Assembly: GCA_964464825.1 (NCBI GenBank)
Contig: CAYXKL010000015.1
Span: 1 to 38,157 of the forward strand
From: DYJK01 sp964464825
GTDB taxonomy: Bacteria; Bacteroidota; Ignavibacteria; Ignavibacteriales; Melioribacteraceae
Reading direction: 5' to 3'
Length of the DNA stretch: 38,157 nt
Position 1 is the first letter of the stretch. Every line of letters starts with the position of its first letter. A program made the position numbers and the translations under genes. The notes below the pieces were generated by a model, which searched no databases, was not told the DNA's origin, and saw only the letters and a list, made by a program, of their open reading frames with translations. Shown here piece by piece: positions 17,791 to 26,427 of the stretch.

Positions 17791-18582
17791 TTATTCAAGC
17801 TGTAACCGGTTTTGTTTCTGTTCAAGCCACGAAGAATAATTTCCCTTCCACGGAATACCTTCACCACGGTCAAGTTCTAAAATCCATCCAGCAACATTGT
17901 CTAAAAAATATCTATCGTGTGTTACTGCAATTACCGTTCCGGCATAACGGTTTAATTCTGCTTCTAGCCATAAAACTGTTTCTGCATCAAGATGGTTTGT
18001 AGGTTCATCTAAAAGAAGAATATCAGGACGCTGTAAAAGTAATCGGCATAGAGCAACGCGTCTCCGCTCACCGCCGGATAAAACTTTAACCGGAGTATCA
18101 GCTGGTGGACAGTTAAGCACATCCATTGCCAAATCGAGTTTGGAATCGAGATCCCATGCACCTAGAGCATCTAATTTATCTTGAACTTTTGCTTGACGTT
18201 CTAGCAGATCATTCATTTCATCATCGCTCATTGGTTCAGCAAATTTCGCATTGATATCATCAAACTCTCTTAAAGCATCTACAACTTCCTGAACTCCTTC
18301 TTGTACAATTTCTTTAACTGTTTTTGTATCATCAAGATGTGGTTCTTGCTGAAGTAGTCCGATTGTGAAGCCGGGTGAAACGGCAGTTTCTCCGTTGAAA
18401 TCTTTATCAACACCGCCAAGAATTTTTAGTAATGTGCTTTTACCGGAACCGTTGAGTCCGAGTACACCAATCTTTGCACCGTAGAAATATGAAAGGTAAA
18501 TATTTTTTATGACCGGTTTGTTGTTGTAATACTTGCTTACACCGATCATTGAATAAATTATTTTGTTTGGTTCGTTGGACAT
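17791..18582 (-). CDS. ettA: EttA N-terminal half (first ABC ATPase domain)
   Basis: This 263-residue product starts with ATG at 18582 and has a complete first ABC-F ATPase domain: Walker A GLNGSGKS at residues 42-49, signature LSGGERRRVALCR, Walker B ILLLDEPTNHLD, and the switch histidine in AVTHDRYFLD. An arm-like insertion (residues about 95-145) is present. EttA gates entry of ribosomes into elongation according to energy status. The product ends at the TAA inside a run of eight A residues, before the linker and second ATPase, so without readthrough it would be a half-transporter-like fragment. Confidence 0.85.
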   Translation of the reverse strand: MSNEPNKIIYSMIGVSKYYNNKPVIKNIYLSYFYGAKIGVLGLNGSGKSTLLKILGGVDKDFNGETAVSPGFTIGLLQQEPHLDDTKTVKEIVQEGVQEVVDALREFDDINAKFAEPMSDDEMNDLLERQAKVQDKLDALGAWDLDSKLDLAMDVLNCPPADTPVKVLSGGERRRVALCRLLLQRPDILLLDEPTNHLDAETVLWLEAELNRYAGTVIAVTHDRYFLDNVAGWILELDRGEGIPWKGNYSSWLEQKQNRLQLE

Positions 18583-18619
18583 GGTTTTTGTTTGCTGATA
18601 TTTGTTGTTAAAAGTGGTG

Positions 18620-18653
18620 CAAACTTACGATAAATCCTAAACTATGTAAACAA
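18620..18653 (-). promoter_or_regulatory. Possible promoter for ettA
   Basis: On the minus strand TAAGTTTG (18627-18620) matches the Bacteroidota -7 box, with TTG (18653-18651) 23 bases upstream. The leader would be about 30 bases. The -33 position abuts the repeat at 18653-18749. Spacing is at the long limit. Confidence 0.4.
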
Positions 18654-18749
18654 CCCACCCCTCTGCCAAACTTAGACAATTTGTGTTCCCTTACAAGTAG
18701 GGGAAATATTGAAGAGTCCCTTCCAACGGAGGGGACTTGGAGGTGGGTC
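18653..18749. repeat. Palindromic intergenic repeat element (REP- or MITE-like)
   Basis: A G+C-rich block of about 97 bases in an A+T-rich gap has near-inverted ends (AACCCACCCC and GGAGGTGGGTC) and two internal hairpins: TTCCC with GGGGAA, and AGTCCC with GGGGACT around TTCCAACGG. Structure and composition resemble small non-coding repeats dispersed in bacterial genomes. Only one clear copy is in the window, so its repeated nature is inferred. Confidence 0.5.
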
Positions 18750-18823
18750 ATAATACAAACTGCTTTGCGTTTAGGATTTTGTTAAGCTAATTTTAAATCA
18801 TTGAACAATAATCATTGAGTGGA

Positions 18824-20209
18824 ATGAAAAAATATGATGTAATGATAATCGGTAGCGGACCGGGCGGAGAAGGTGCCTCGATGGCATGTGCAAAAGCCGG
18901 TAAGAAAGTTGCTGTGTGTGATGAATTTTCACTTGTTGGCGGTGCCAACACTCACAAAGGTACAATTCCTAGTAAAGCATTGAGGCATGCAAGCCAAATT
19001 TTAATGGATGGCGGTAAACTTCATGATGCAGATTATCAGACATTACTCCGTCAAACAGAATCTGTAATTATGAATCAGGTAGAACTGCGTGAAAGTTTTT
19101 ACAAAAGAAACAGAGTTGATCTTCTAATCGGCAGAGCTAAATTTGTTGATCAGCATTCAATAGAGTTAACGGAATCGAGTGGATTGAAAAAAATTTATCA
19201 AACAGAATCGGTAATAATTGCAACTGGCTCCCGGCCATATCATCCGCCAGATGTGGATTTTAATCATCCACGAATTATAGACAGTGATAAATTATTAAAG
19301 ATAAAAGATAATCCGCGTACAATTACAATTTACGGTGCTGGAGTAATTGGATGTGAATACGCATCAATATTCAGAGGACTTAGCATTAAAGTAAATTTAA
19401 TAAACACACGTCATCAGCTTCTTTCTTTTCTTGATGATGAAATAATTGATGCACTTGCATATCACTTACGTGAAAACGGTGTACTGATTCGCCACAATGA
19501 AGAATATGAAAAAGTTACTCCTGATAATGATGGCGTAACAATTCAATTGAAATCAAACAAACAGATAAGAAGCGATTATTTGCTTTGGGCACAAGGAAGA
19601 ACCGGCAACTCGCAAAATATGGGGCTAGAAGAATTAGGAATTATTCCGAATGGAAGAGGTTCAATACCGGTTAATCAATTTTATCAAACTATCATTCCAC
19701 ACATTTATGCTGTGGGTGATGTTATTGGTTATCCATCTCTTGCAAGTGCAGCTTATGATCAAGGTAGATTTGCAGCACGTAATTTATTGTATAATGAAAA
19801 AACATCATTAAAAGTTGAAGATATTCCGACCGGTATTTATACTATCCCGGAAATCAGTTCAATTGGTTTAAATGAAAGAGAATTAACAACGAAAAAAATT
19901 CCGTATGAAGTTGGTCATTCATTTTTCCGACATTTGGCACGTGCACAAATTACCGGGCATACTGTTGGGATGTTGAAAATACTTTTTCATCGGGAAACTC
20001 TACAAATACTTGGCATTCATTGCTTCGGCTACGGTGCATCAGAAATAGTTCACATCGGTCAAGCAATTATGTCGCAAAAGGGAGATGGGAATAGTTTAGT
20101 TTATTTTGTTAACACAACTTTCAATTATCCAACAATGGCCGAAGCTTATCGTGTTGCCGCTCTTAACGGTCTTAATAGAGTGGATTTGATAAAGAAAGGA
20201 TTAAAGTAG
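18824..20209 (+). CDS. sthA: Soluble pyridine nucleotide transhydrogenase-like flavoprotein
   Basis: The 461-residue product belongs to the two-dinucleotide-binding flavoproteins. FAD binds at IIGSGPGGEGA near the start, NAD(P) at GAGVIGCEYAS, and FAD again at IYAVGDVIGYPSLAS; the C terminus is the dimerisation domain. The segment THKGTIPSKALRHA is characteristic of SthA, which moves hydride between NADPH and NAD. The redox disulfide of dihydrolipoamide dehydrogenase is absent: the two positions are Asn42 and Thr47. E. coli SthA keeps one of these cysteines, so this protein has gone a step further. TTG at 18815 in the same frame is an alternative start, but the ATG fits relatives better. A hairpin follows the stop codon. 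Confidence 0.88.
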   Translation: MKKYDVMIIGSGPGGEGASMACAKAGKKVAVCDEFSLVGGANTHKGTIPSKALRHASQILMDGGKLHDADYQTLLRQTESVIMNQVELRESFYKRNRVDLLIGRAKFVDQHSIELTESSGLKKIYQTESVIIATGSRPYHPPDVDFNHPRIIDSDKLLKIKDNPRTITIYGAGVIGCEYASIFRGLSIKVNLINTRHQLLSFLDDEIIDALAYHLRENGVLIRHNEEYEKVTPDNDGVTIQLKSNKQIRSDYLLWAQGRTGNSQNMGLEELGIIPNGRGSIPVNQFYQTIIPHIYAVGDVIGYPSLASAAYDQGRFAARNLLYNEKTSLKVEDIPTGIYTIPEISSIGLNERELTTKKIPYEVGHSFFRHLARAQITGHTVGMLKILFHRETLQILGIHCFGYGASEIVHIGQAIMSQKGDGNSLVYFVNTTFNYPTMAEAYRVAALNGLNRVDLIKKGLK

Positions 20210-20217
20210 ATGAAACT

Positions 20218-20239
20218 ACCCACGACTTTTGTCGTGGGT
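20218..20239. terminator. Bidirectional hairpin between sthA and the lipoprotein gene
   Basis: A perfect nine-base stem (ACCCACGAC, loop TTTT, GTCGTGGGT) sits eight bases after the sthA stop, between convergent genes. It lacks a strong T tract, so it may stop transcription weakly or protect mRNA ends. Confidence 0.6.
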
Positions 20240-20256
20240 TAATAAATAAAATTACT

Positions 20257-20958
20257 TTATATACTTTTTAAAATTTTTGCATCTTCAATCAAAACTTTGT
20301 ACGAATAGCCATAACCAAAATCTTTGTTAAGGGTAATCTTTCCTTCAAAAATTACTTCCTGACCCGAACTTACATTTTCATTTGTAGTGATAGTTAAATC
20401 AAAATTTTCTCCGCTGGAAGTACCATCTTGAATATGAATCCAATTCCTTTTCATAATACCGGTGTTAATTTTTGTAACAATTCCTTTTATTCGAACAACT
20501 TTACCGGAGTAAGAATTTAAATTGTTGTAAAGCTGGGCTATGGTAACACCGTTTTTTACTGGATCAAGTTTGATCTCTAATTTTTCAATTACGGGCTTTT
20601 GCGGTGTATTCAAAATACCGCTGCCAAGTTTTTTATCTATTTGATCTATAAATAGTATTGATTCAAATGTTCTATCGAGTTCTTCACTATGGAAATTTTT
20701 CATCTCCATTGATCTCTTATAGATAAGAACTTCACCTTCGTTGACATCAGCTTTAGCAATTGCTATCCAATATTCTTTATCATTCTCCGATACTTTTAGA
20801 TAGGTATAATCTTTAACGTTTATTACTTCATTTACCATTACTTCGTGTGAATTTAAATTATCAGCCGGTTTAGAATTGGTTTGAGGATTCTGTTCCTCTT
20901 TACCGGAACATGCAGATATCAAAATTATTACGATTAAACTTATTAAAATTTTACGCAT
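20257..20958 (-). CDS. NrfJ-like OB-fold lipoprotein
   Basis: The 233-residue product has a lipoprotein signal with lipobox ISAC (Cys17), then a low-complexity linker. Residues about 35-105 (VINVKDYTYLKVSENDKEYWIAIAKADV, followed by MEMKNFHSEELDRTFESILFI) match small NrfJ-related or GGYTY-type proteins found near redox genes. Residues about 130-230 form an OB-fold-like region (YSGKVVRIKGIVTKIN, then WIHIQDGTSSGENFDLTI). The role is not known; a periplasmic metal- or heme-related accessory function is only a guess. It is divergent from rlmI and convergent with sthA. Confidence 0.68.
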   Translation of the reverse strand: MRKILISLIVIILISACSGKEEQNPQTNSKPADNLNSHEVMVNEVINVKDYTYLKVSENDKEYWIAIAKADVNEGEVLIYKRSMEMKNFHSEELDRTFESILFIDQIDKKLGSGILNTPQKPVIEKLEIKLDPVKNGVTIAQLYNNLNSYSGKVVRIKGIVTKINTGIMKRNWIHIQDGTSSGENFDLTITTNENVSSGQEVIFEGKITLNKDFGYGYSYKVLIEDAKILKSI

Positions 20959-21085
20959 TTATTTCCTATATATTTTATGAAAAATTATGGATGCAATATA
21001 ATAAAAGTAGAATCGATTAGATTGATTATACCTAATGAGAGTAGTAGAAAAAGAACGTATATTTGAAAAAAGAATGAGAAATCAA

Positions 21086-22267
21086 ATGACTAAAATAATT
21101 TTAAGAAGGAATGAAGAACATAGAATTAAAAAAGGACATCTGTGGGTCTTCAGTAATGAAATTGAAATGATAGTGAAGAGTGAAGATAGCAGAGTTATGA
21201 ATGGTGATGTTGTACAAATTTATGATTCCCGTGATAATTTTATTGCTTCTGGATTTTATAATGCTAATTCGTTAATTGCAGTTCGTATAATTTCCTACGA
21301 AAAAGAATTTGATTTAACCAAACTAATAGAAGAAAAATTAATATCAGCTTTCAACCTACGGAATACAATTTATCCAAAACGCAATTCTTTCCGCATGGTA
21401 TTTTCCGAAAGTGATTTTTTACCCGGACTTATAATTGATAAGTATAATGATACATTTGTTCTTCAAGTCTATTCATTTGGAATGGAAAAAAATATTGACA
21501 AAATAATCTCTATACTAAAAGATAAACTCGGCGCAAACAATATTTTTACAAAGAACGAAGAATATTTCCGGAAACTTGAAGGACTTTCAGTAGAGGATAA
21601 GATTTATTTAGGCGAAATGAACGATGAAATTATAGATGACGGTTCGATCAAATACAAAATAAATTTTAAATCATCACATAAAACCGGTTTCTATTTTGAT
21701 CAATGCGATAATAGAGAATTTGCCGGAAAGTTTTGTAAAGATAAATCAGTGCTGGATTGTTTCTGCAATTCAGGTGGATTTGGTCTTCATGCTGCAAAAA
21801 ACGGCGCTGAATCAGTTACATTTGTTGATTCATCTAATGATGAGATAAAAAATGCAATGAACAATTTTGAACTAAATGAATTGAGATGTAAATCAGAATT
21901 TGTAGCTTCAGATGTGTTTGATTATTTAGAATCTTGCCGGTCCTCAAATAAAAAATTTGATGTAATAATTCTTGATCCCCCGGCGTTTGCAAAAAATAAA
22001 AAGTCTTTACCTAAAGCAATAAAAGCATATGAAAAACTTAACCGTTTAGGAATGGAGTTGTTAAATAAAAATGGTTTTCTTTTTACATCATCATGTTCAT
22101 ATCATCTTAAAGAAGAAGAATTTTTATTTATCATAAATAGTGCGGCACAAAAATCCGGGAAGCAGATTCAAATAATAAAATTTAATAACGCATCACTGGA
22201 TCATCCGGCAATTCCGGTTATGGAAGAAACAGTATATCTCAAGTTTGCAGCAGTTAGGGTTTTATGA
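21086..22267 (+). CDS. rlmI: 23S rRNA m5C1962 methyltransferase (RlmI type)
   Basis: The 393-residue enzyme methylates a cytosine of 23S rRNA with S-adenosylmethionine. The N-terminal PUA domain starts at ILRRNEEHRIKKGHLWVFSNEI. The methyltransferase domain carries SGFYNANSLIAVRIIS, SHKTGFYFDQCDNR, the SAM motif VLDCFCNSGGFGLHAA and the catalytic DPPAFAK, followed by TSSCSYH with a second Cys. The frame is open to ATG at 21035, which would add 17 residues; ATG at 21086 gives a length close to E. coli RlmI (396) and is preferred. It is followed by a gap of about 200 bases before the MoxR gene. Confidence 0.9.
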   Translation: MTKIILRRNEEHRIKKGHLWVFSNEIEMIVKSEDSRVMNGDVVQIYDSRDNFIASGFYNANSLIAVRIISYEKEFDLTKLIEEKLISAFNLRNTIYPKRNSFRMVFSESDFLPGLIIDKYNDTFVLQVYSFGMEKNIDKIISILKDKLGANNIFTKNEEYFRKLEGLSVEDKIYLGEMNDEIIDDGSIKYKINFKSSHKTGFYFDQCDNREFAGKFCKDKSVLDCFCNSGGFGLHAAKNGAESVTFVDSSNDEIKNAMNNFELNELRCKSEFVASDVFDYLESCRSSNKKFDVIILDPPAFAKNKKSLPKAIKAYEKLNRLGMELLNKNGFLFTSSCSYHLKEEEFLFIINSAAQKSGKQIQIIKFNNASLDHPAIPVMEETVYLKFAAVRVL

Positions 22268-22475
22268 ATTAATTTAGTAGATGAACTGTAAGCATAACCT
22301 ACAATTTATTATGTAAAATAACTTTCATTAGCGGGGTAATTCCCAACAATTCCAAATTTCTTATATTTAGCGCTCGAAAATTTGATTTTTTAACAAAAAT
22401 TAACAGCTTTTAAGAAACTTAAATCAATTCAACTTTGTAGAAACAAACAGTTTTCAAATTATAGAGGTGATTAAA

Positions 22476-23459
<984 letters not shown>

Positions 23460-23530
23460 TAGTAATTAGTTCACGGTTAGTAGTTCTTAGTTTGCTATTA
23501 ACTGGATACTGAAAACTGTTAACTAAAATT
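23460..23530. repeat. Degenerate intergenic repeat between moxR and the DUF58 gene
   Basis: The gap holds short tandem-like variants of TTAGTAGTTCTTAGTT and TTAACTGGATACTGAAAACT. Its reverse complement (AACTAAGAACTACTAACC) resembles AACCAAGAACTAACAACTA at about 28261 before batD. This looks like low-complexity repeat debris rather than coding DNA. Confidence 0.4.
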
Positions 23531-24406
23531 ATGCTAACAAAAGAATTACTAAAACAAGTTAAGCAAATAGAGATCCGCACACGCGGAATTGTAAACGATG
23601 TATTCAGTGGTGAATATCATTCCGTTTTTAAAGGACGCGGTATGGAATTCAGTGAAGTACGCGAATATCAAGTCGGCGACGATGTCCGCAGTATTGATTG
23701 GAATGTAAGTGCCAGATTTGGCCATCCATTTGTTAAAATATTTGAAGAAGAGCGTGAACTAACTGTAATGCTTCTCGTTGATATGAGCGGCTCATTGGTT
23801 TTCGGCAGCATTGATAAAACAAAACAGCAGATAGCAGCCGAACTGAGTGCAATATTGGCATTTTCAGCTTTGAAAAATAATGATAAAGTCGGGCTGATAA
23901 TGTTCAGTGATCAAATCGAAAAATTTATTCCGCCCAAAAAAGGAAAAAGTCACGCGTTAAGAATTGTCCGCGATGTTTTATCATTTGAACCGCAAGGGAA
24001 CAGAACAAATTTACGCACAGCACTCGAGTATTTTAATCATACAATTAAAAAGAAAGCTATTGTTTTTTTGATATCGGATTTTTTTGACATCGATTACGAA
24101 AAAATATTACGTATAGTAGGAAAGAAACATGATTTGATAGGAGTAGTATTAAGTGATCCGCGTGAAAAACAAATTAATAAGAGTGGTCTAATAAAATTCC
24201 GAGATGCTGAAACTGGAGAGATCCGTTATGTAGATACAGACAGTAAAGATTTTCAAATAAATTTCAACGAGACACAAAAACGGTTTGCAAATTTCAGAAA
24301 GCAGCTTTTCATCTCCAGTCGACTCGATTCAATAGATATCCAAACCGGCGGTTCTTATATAAAACCGCTTGTTGATTTCTTTAAAATGAGAGAAAAGCGA
24401 TGGTGA
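23531..24406 (+). CDS. DUF58 domain protein of the Bat operon
   Basis: The 291-residue protein has the DUF58 signature GEYHSVFKGRGMEFSEVREY followed by GDDVRSIDWNVSAR. A VWA-like fold follows with LLVDMSGSLVFG and later VFLISDFFDIDYE. In MoxR gene clusters DUF58 proteins are the constant partner of the ATPase and may pass its action to the membrane VWA proteins. It has no membrane segment, so it should be cytosolic. Its last seven bases overlap the next gene. Confidence 0.93.
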   Translation: MLTKELLKQVKQIEIRTRGIVNDVFSGEYHSVFKGRGMEFSEVREYQVGDDVRSIDWNVSARFGHPFVKIFEEERELTVMLLVDMSGSLVFGSIDKTKQQIAAELSAILAFSALKNNDKVGLIMFSDQIEKFIPPKKGKSHALRIVRDVLSFEPQGNRTNLRTALEYFNHTIKKKAIVFLISDFFDIDYEKILRIVGKKHDLIGVVLSDPREKQINKSGLIKFRDAETGEIRYVDTDSKDFQINFNETQKRFANFRKQLFISSRLDSIDIQTGGSYIKPLVDFFKMREKRW

Positions 24407-25350
24407 AATTTTTACGCTCAGTTATTCTATTCTTACTTTTTGCTTTTGTTAGTCTTTATGCTCAAGAGATGAGTGTTAGTGCGTATACAGACACAACCAG
24501 TTATATGGTTGGTGATTATATAACTTACACAATTGAAATTAAACATGATAAACTTTTTGTAATTACACCTCCACCCGTAAAAGACAGCATTAAAGTACTG
24601 GATTTTATAAAAGCTTTACCGGTGGAAAAAAATGATGTGAATGAAAATATTATTGAATACCATAAATTCATTTTTTCAAAATATGATTCCGGAAAGGTTG
24701 ATATACCATCATTACAAGTTGCATATACAAAATATCAAAGCGGTAACAAGCACTTTTTGGCAACCAATCCGCTAACAATAATAGTTCATACTTTGCCGGT
24801 TAATCAGCAAGAAGATATAAAAGATGTTAAAGAACCCTTAACACTTCCATTAGATTGGCTTTTAATTATAGCAATTATTCTTGCATTGGGGGCAATCTCT
24901 ATTGGTGCTTATTATCTATATAGATATTACAAGAAAAAGCAAGTTGGAGTTATAACAGCTGAACCTGAAATTAAAATACCCCCTCATGAAATTGCAGTAC
25001 GGCAATTACACGAACTTGATTCAAAAAAATTATGGCAGCAAGGATTTGTAAAAGAATATCACTCGGAAATAACAGAAATAATACGTAGATATTTTGAAGG
25101 AAGATTTGATTTCCGAGCTCTCGAAATGACCAGCTCAGAAATTTTAGCGTTTATTAATTATCTAGAGGATGGAAAACCAATCTCAGGTTTATTGGAAAGT
25201 TTTTTCACAAATGCAGATCTTGTAAAATTTGCTAAATTCCAGCCGCTACCAAATGTTAATGATCAGATGATGAAGCAAGCATATCAAATTGTTAATGATA
25301 CAATACCAAAACCGGTAACTGCAGAAATTCCAGAGGAGCAGAATGTTTAG
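24400..25350 (+). CDS. BatD-like single-pass membrane protein of the Bat operon
   Basis: The 316-residue protein has a signal peptide (FLRSVILFLLFAFVSLYAQ), a beta-rich periplasmic domain (residues about 20-145, VSAYTDTTSYMVGDYITYTIEI), one membrane segment (LDWLLIIAIILALGAISIGAYYLYRYY quoted in part: WLLIIAIILALG) and a cytosolic C-terminal helical region with WQQGFVKEYHSEITEIIRRYFEGR. This is the layout of a reduced BatD or DUF4381-type protein. A larger BatD is encoded at 28299, so the cluster has two members of this type. It overlaps the DUF58 gene and batA by a few bases, which implies tight co-translation. Confidence 0.78.
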   Translation: MVKFLRSVILFLLFAFVSLYAQEMSVSAYTDTTSYMVGDYITYTIEIKHDKLFVITPPPVKDSIKVLDFIKALPVEKNDVNENIIEYHKFIFSKYDSGKVDIPSLQVAYTKYQSGNKHFLATNPLTIIVHTLPVNQQEDIKDVKEPLTLPLDWLLIIAIILALGAISIGAYYLYRYYKKKQVGVITAEPEIKIPPHEIAVRQLHELDSKKLWQQGFVKEYHSEITEIIRRYFEGRFDFRALEMTSSEILAFINYLEDGKPISGLLESFFTNADLVKFAKFQPLPNVNDQMMKQAYQIVNDTIPKPVTAEIPEEQNV

Positions 25351-26338
25351 TGATATTTCTTTCGCATATCCATGGGTTCTTTATTTTCTGGTTTTAGTTC
25401 CAATAATATTCTATTGGTATTGGAAAAACAAAGATATAAACTCACCAAATATTACATATTCTTCTTTACAAATGTTTGGTGATGCACCCAAAAGTTTAAA
25501 AGAAAGATTAATTCATCTGCCGGCAATATTACGATTACTTGCATTATCTGTACTGATTGTAGCCTTTGCACGTCCACAGACATTTTCCAGCGGAGAAAAT
25601 ATTTATACGGAGGGGATAGATATTGCAATGGTTCTTGATATTTCAGGAAGTATGCTTGCTGAAGATTTCAAACCGAACCGTTTAGATGCTGCAAAAAAAG
25701 TTATTGATGATTTTATTAAAGGAAGAACAACAGATAAAATTGGATTGGTAATATTTTCGGGTGAAAGTTTTACTCAATGCCCTTTAACAATTGATTATTC
25801 TGTATTAAGAAATTTACTCAGTGAAATACAGAGCGGTATGATTGAAGATGGAACTGCAATTGGCAATGCTATTGCCAATGGTGTAAACAGATTGAAAGAT
25901 AGTCAGGCAAAAAGTAAGGTAATGATATTGTTAACAGATGGAGTTAATAATGCCGGGCAAATAGATCCTTTAACAGCCGCACAAATTGCACAAAAGTTTG
26001 GAATAAGAATTTATTCTGTTGGTGTTGGAACTATTGGAGAAGCCCCCTATCCATTCAATACACCATTCGGTAAACGTTATCAAATGGTTCCGGTTGAAAT
26101 TGATGAAGCTTTATTAAAACAGATATCAAATGTTACCGGTGGAAAATATTTCCGTGCGACAAACAATAGAAAACTTGTAGAAATTTATAATGAAATAGAT
26201 CGTTTGGAAAAAACAAGAGTTGAAGTAACATCATTCAGACATGCAAAAGAATTATTTTTCGGATGGGCTTTTACCGGATTAATTTTATTGCTATTTGAAT
26301 TTGGTTTATCAAAAACTTATTTGAGAAAATTACCGTGA
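25343..26338 (+). CDS. batA: BatA, VWA-domain inner-membrane protein
   Basis: This 331-residue protein has two N-terminal membrane segments (YPWVLYFLVLVPIIFYWYW and LLALSVLIVAFA), a VWA domain with a complete metal-ion motif (VLDISGSMLAEDFKP, then LTDGVNNAGQID), and a C-terminal membrane segment (WAFTGLILLLFEFGL). It is the BatA type of the Bacteroides aerotolerance operon. BatA and BatB are thought to form a complex in the membrane with MoxR acting on it. A GAGGAG ribosome binding site precedes the ATG inside the previous gene. A gap of 89 bases follows before batB. Confidence 0.93.
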   Translation: MFSDISFAYPWVLYFLVLVPIIFYWYWKNKDINSPNITYSSLQMFGDAPKSLKERLIHLPAILRLLALSVLIVAFARPQTFSSGENIYTEGIDIAMVLDISGSMLAEDFKPNRLDAAKKVIDDFIKGRTTDKIGLVIFSGESFTQCPLTIDYSVLRNLLSEIQSGMIEDGTAIGNAIANGVNRLKDSQAKSKVMILLTDGVNNAGQIDPLTAAQIAQKFGIRIYSVGVGTIGEAPYPFNTPFGKRYQMVPVEIDEALLKQISNVTGGKYFRATNNRKLVEIYNEIDRLEKTRVEVTSFRHAKELFFGWAFTGLILLLFEFGLSKTYLRKLP

Positions 26339-26427
26339 AGTAATTCTGAGTCCCGATTCGTTGGGACGTGGAGTCTTAATGATTTAATGACGAAGTTATT
26401 TAACAATTGATATAATACAGAAAAGAA
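26339..26427. repeat. Spacer with a small G+C-rich hairpin between batA and batB
   Basis: GTCCC at 26350-26354 and GGGAC at 26363-26367 can form a hairpin with loop GATTCGTT, flanked by GAG and GTGGAGTCTT. There is no T tract after it, so it is not a typical terminator. It could be a fragment of a dispersed repeat or a differential-stability element. Confidence 0.35.

Larger units (their letters stand above)
16900..18582 (-). pseudogene. ettA: ettA (energy-dependent translational throttle ABC-F protein) interrupted by one in-frame TAA
   Basis: Read as one frame from 18582 to 16900, this region encodes a full-length 560-residue EttA; the E. coli protein has about 555. The only interruption is a TAA at 17793-17791, codon 264, in the linker between the two ATPase domains. 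The codons on both sides are in the same frame and continue the family sequence (QNRLQLE, stop, KKETDRQKTLQRELEW), so this is not a frameshift. The most likely ancestral codon there is GAA, CAA or AAA. It may be a true nonsense mutation, a sequencing or assembly error, or a recoded stop. The two halves are listed separately. Confidence 0.75.

Noticed and set aside
17740..17800. Frameshift in ettA at the run of eight A residues
   Set aside because: The reading frame is the same on both sides of the stop; a single substitution is enough to explain it, and an indel would not restore the frame.
22268..22475. Riboswitch or small RNA in the 208-base gap before moxR
   Set aside because: No stable extended hairpin series or recognisable riboswitch core was seen; only a weak TATATTTA box is present.
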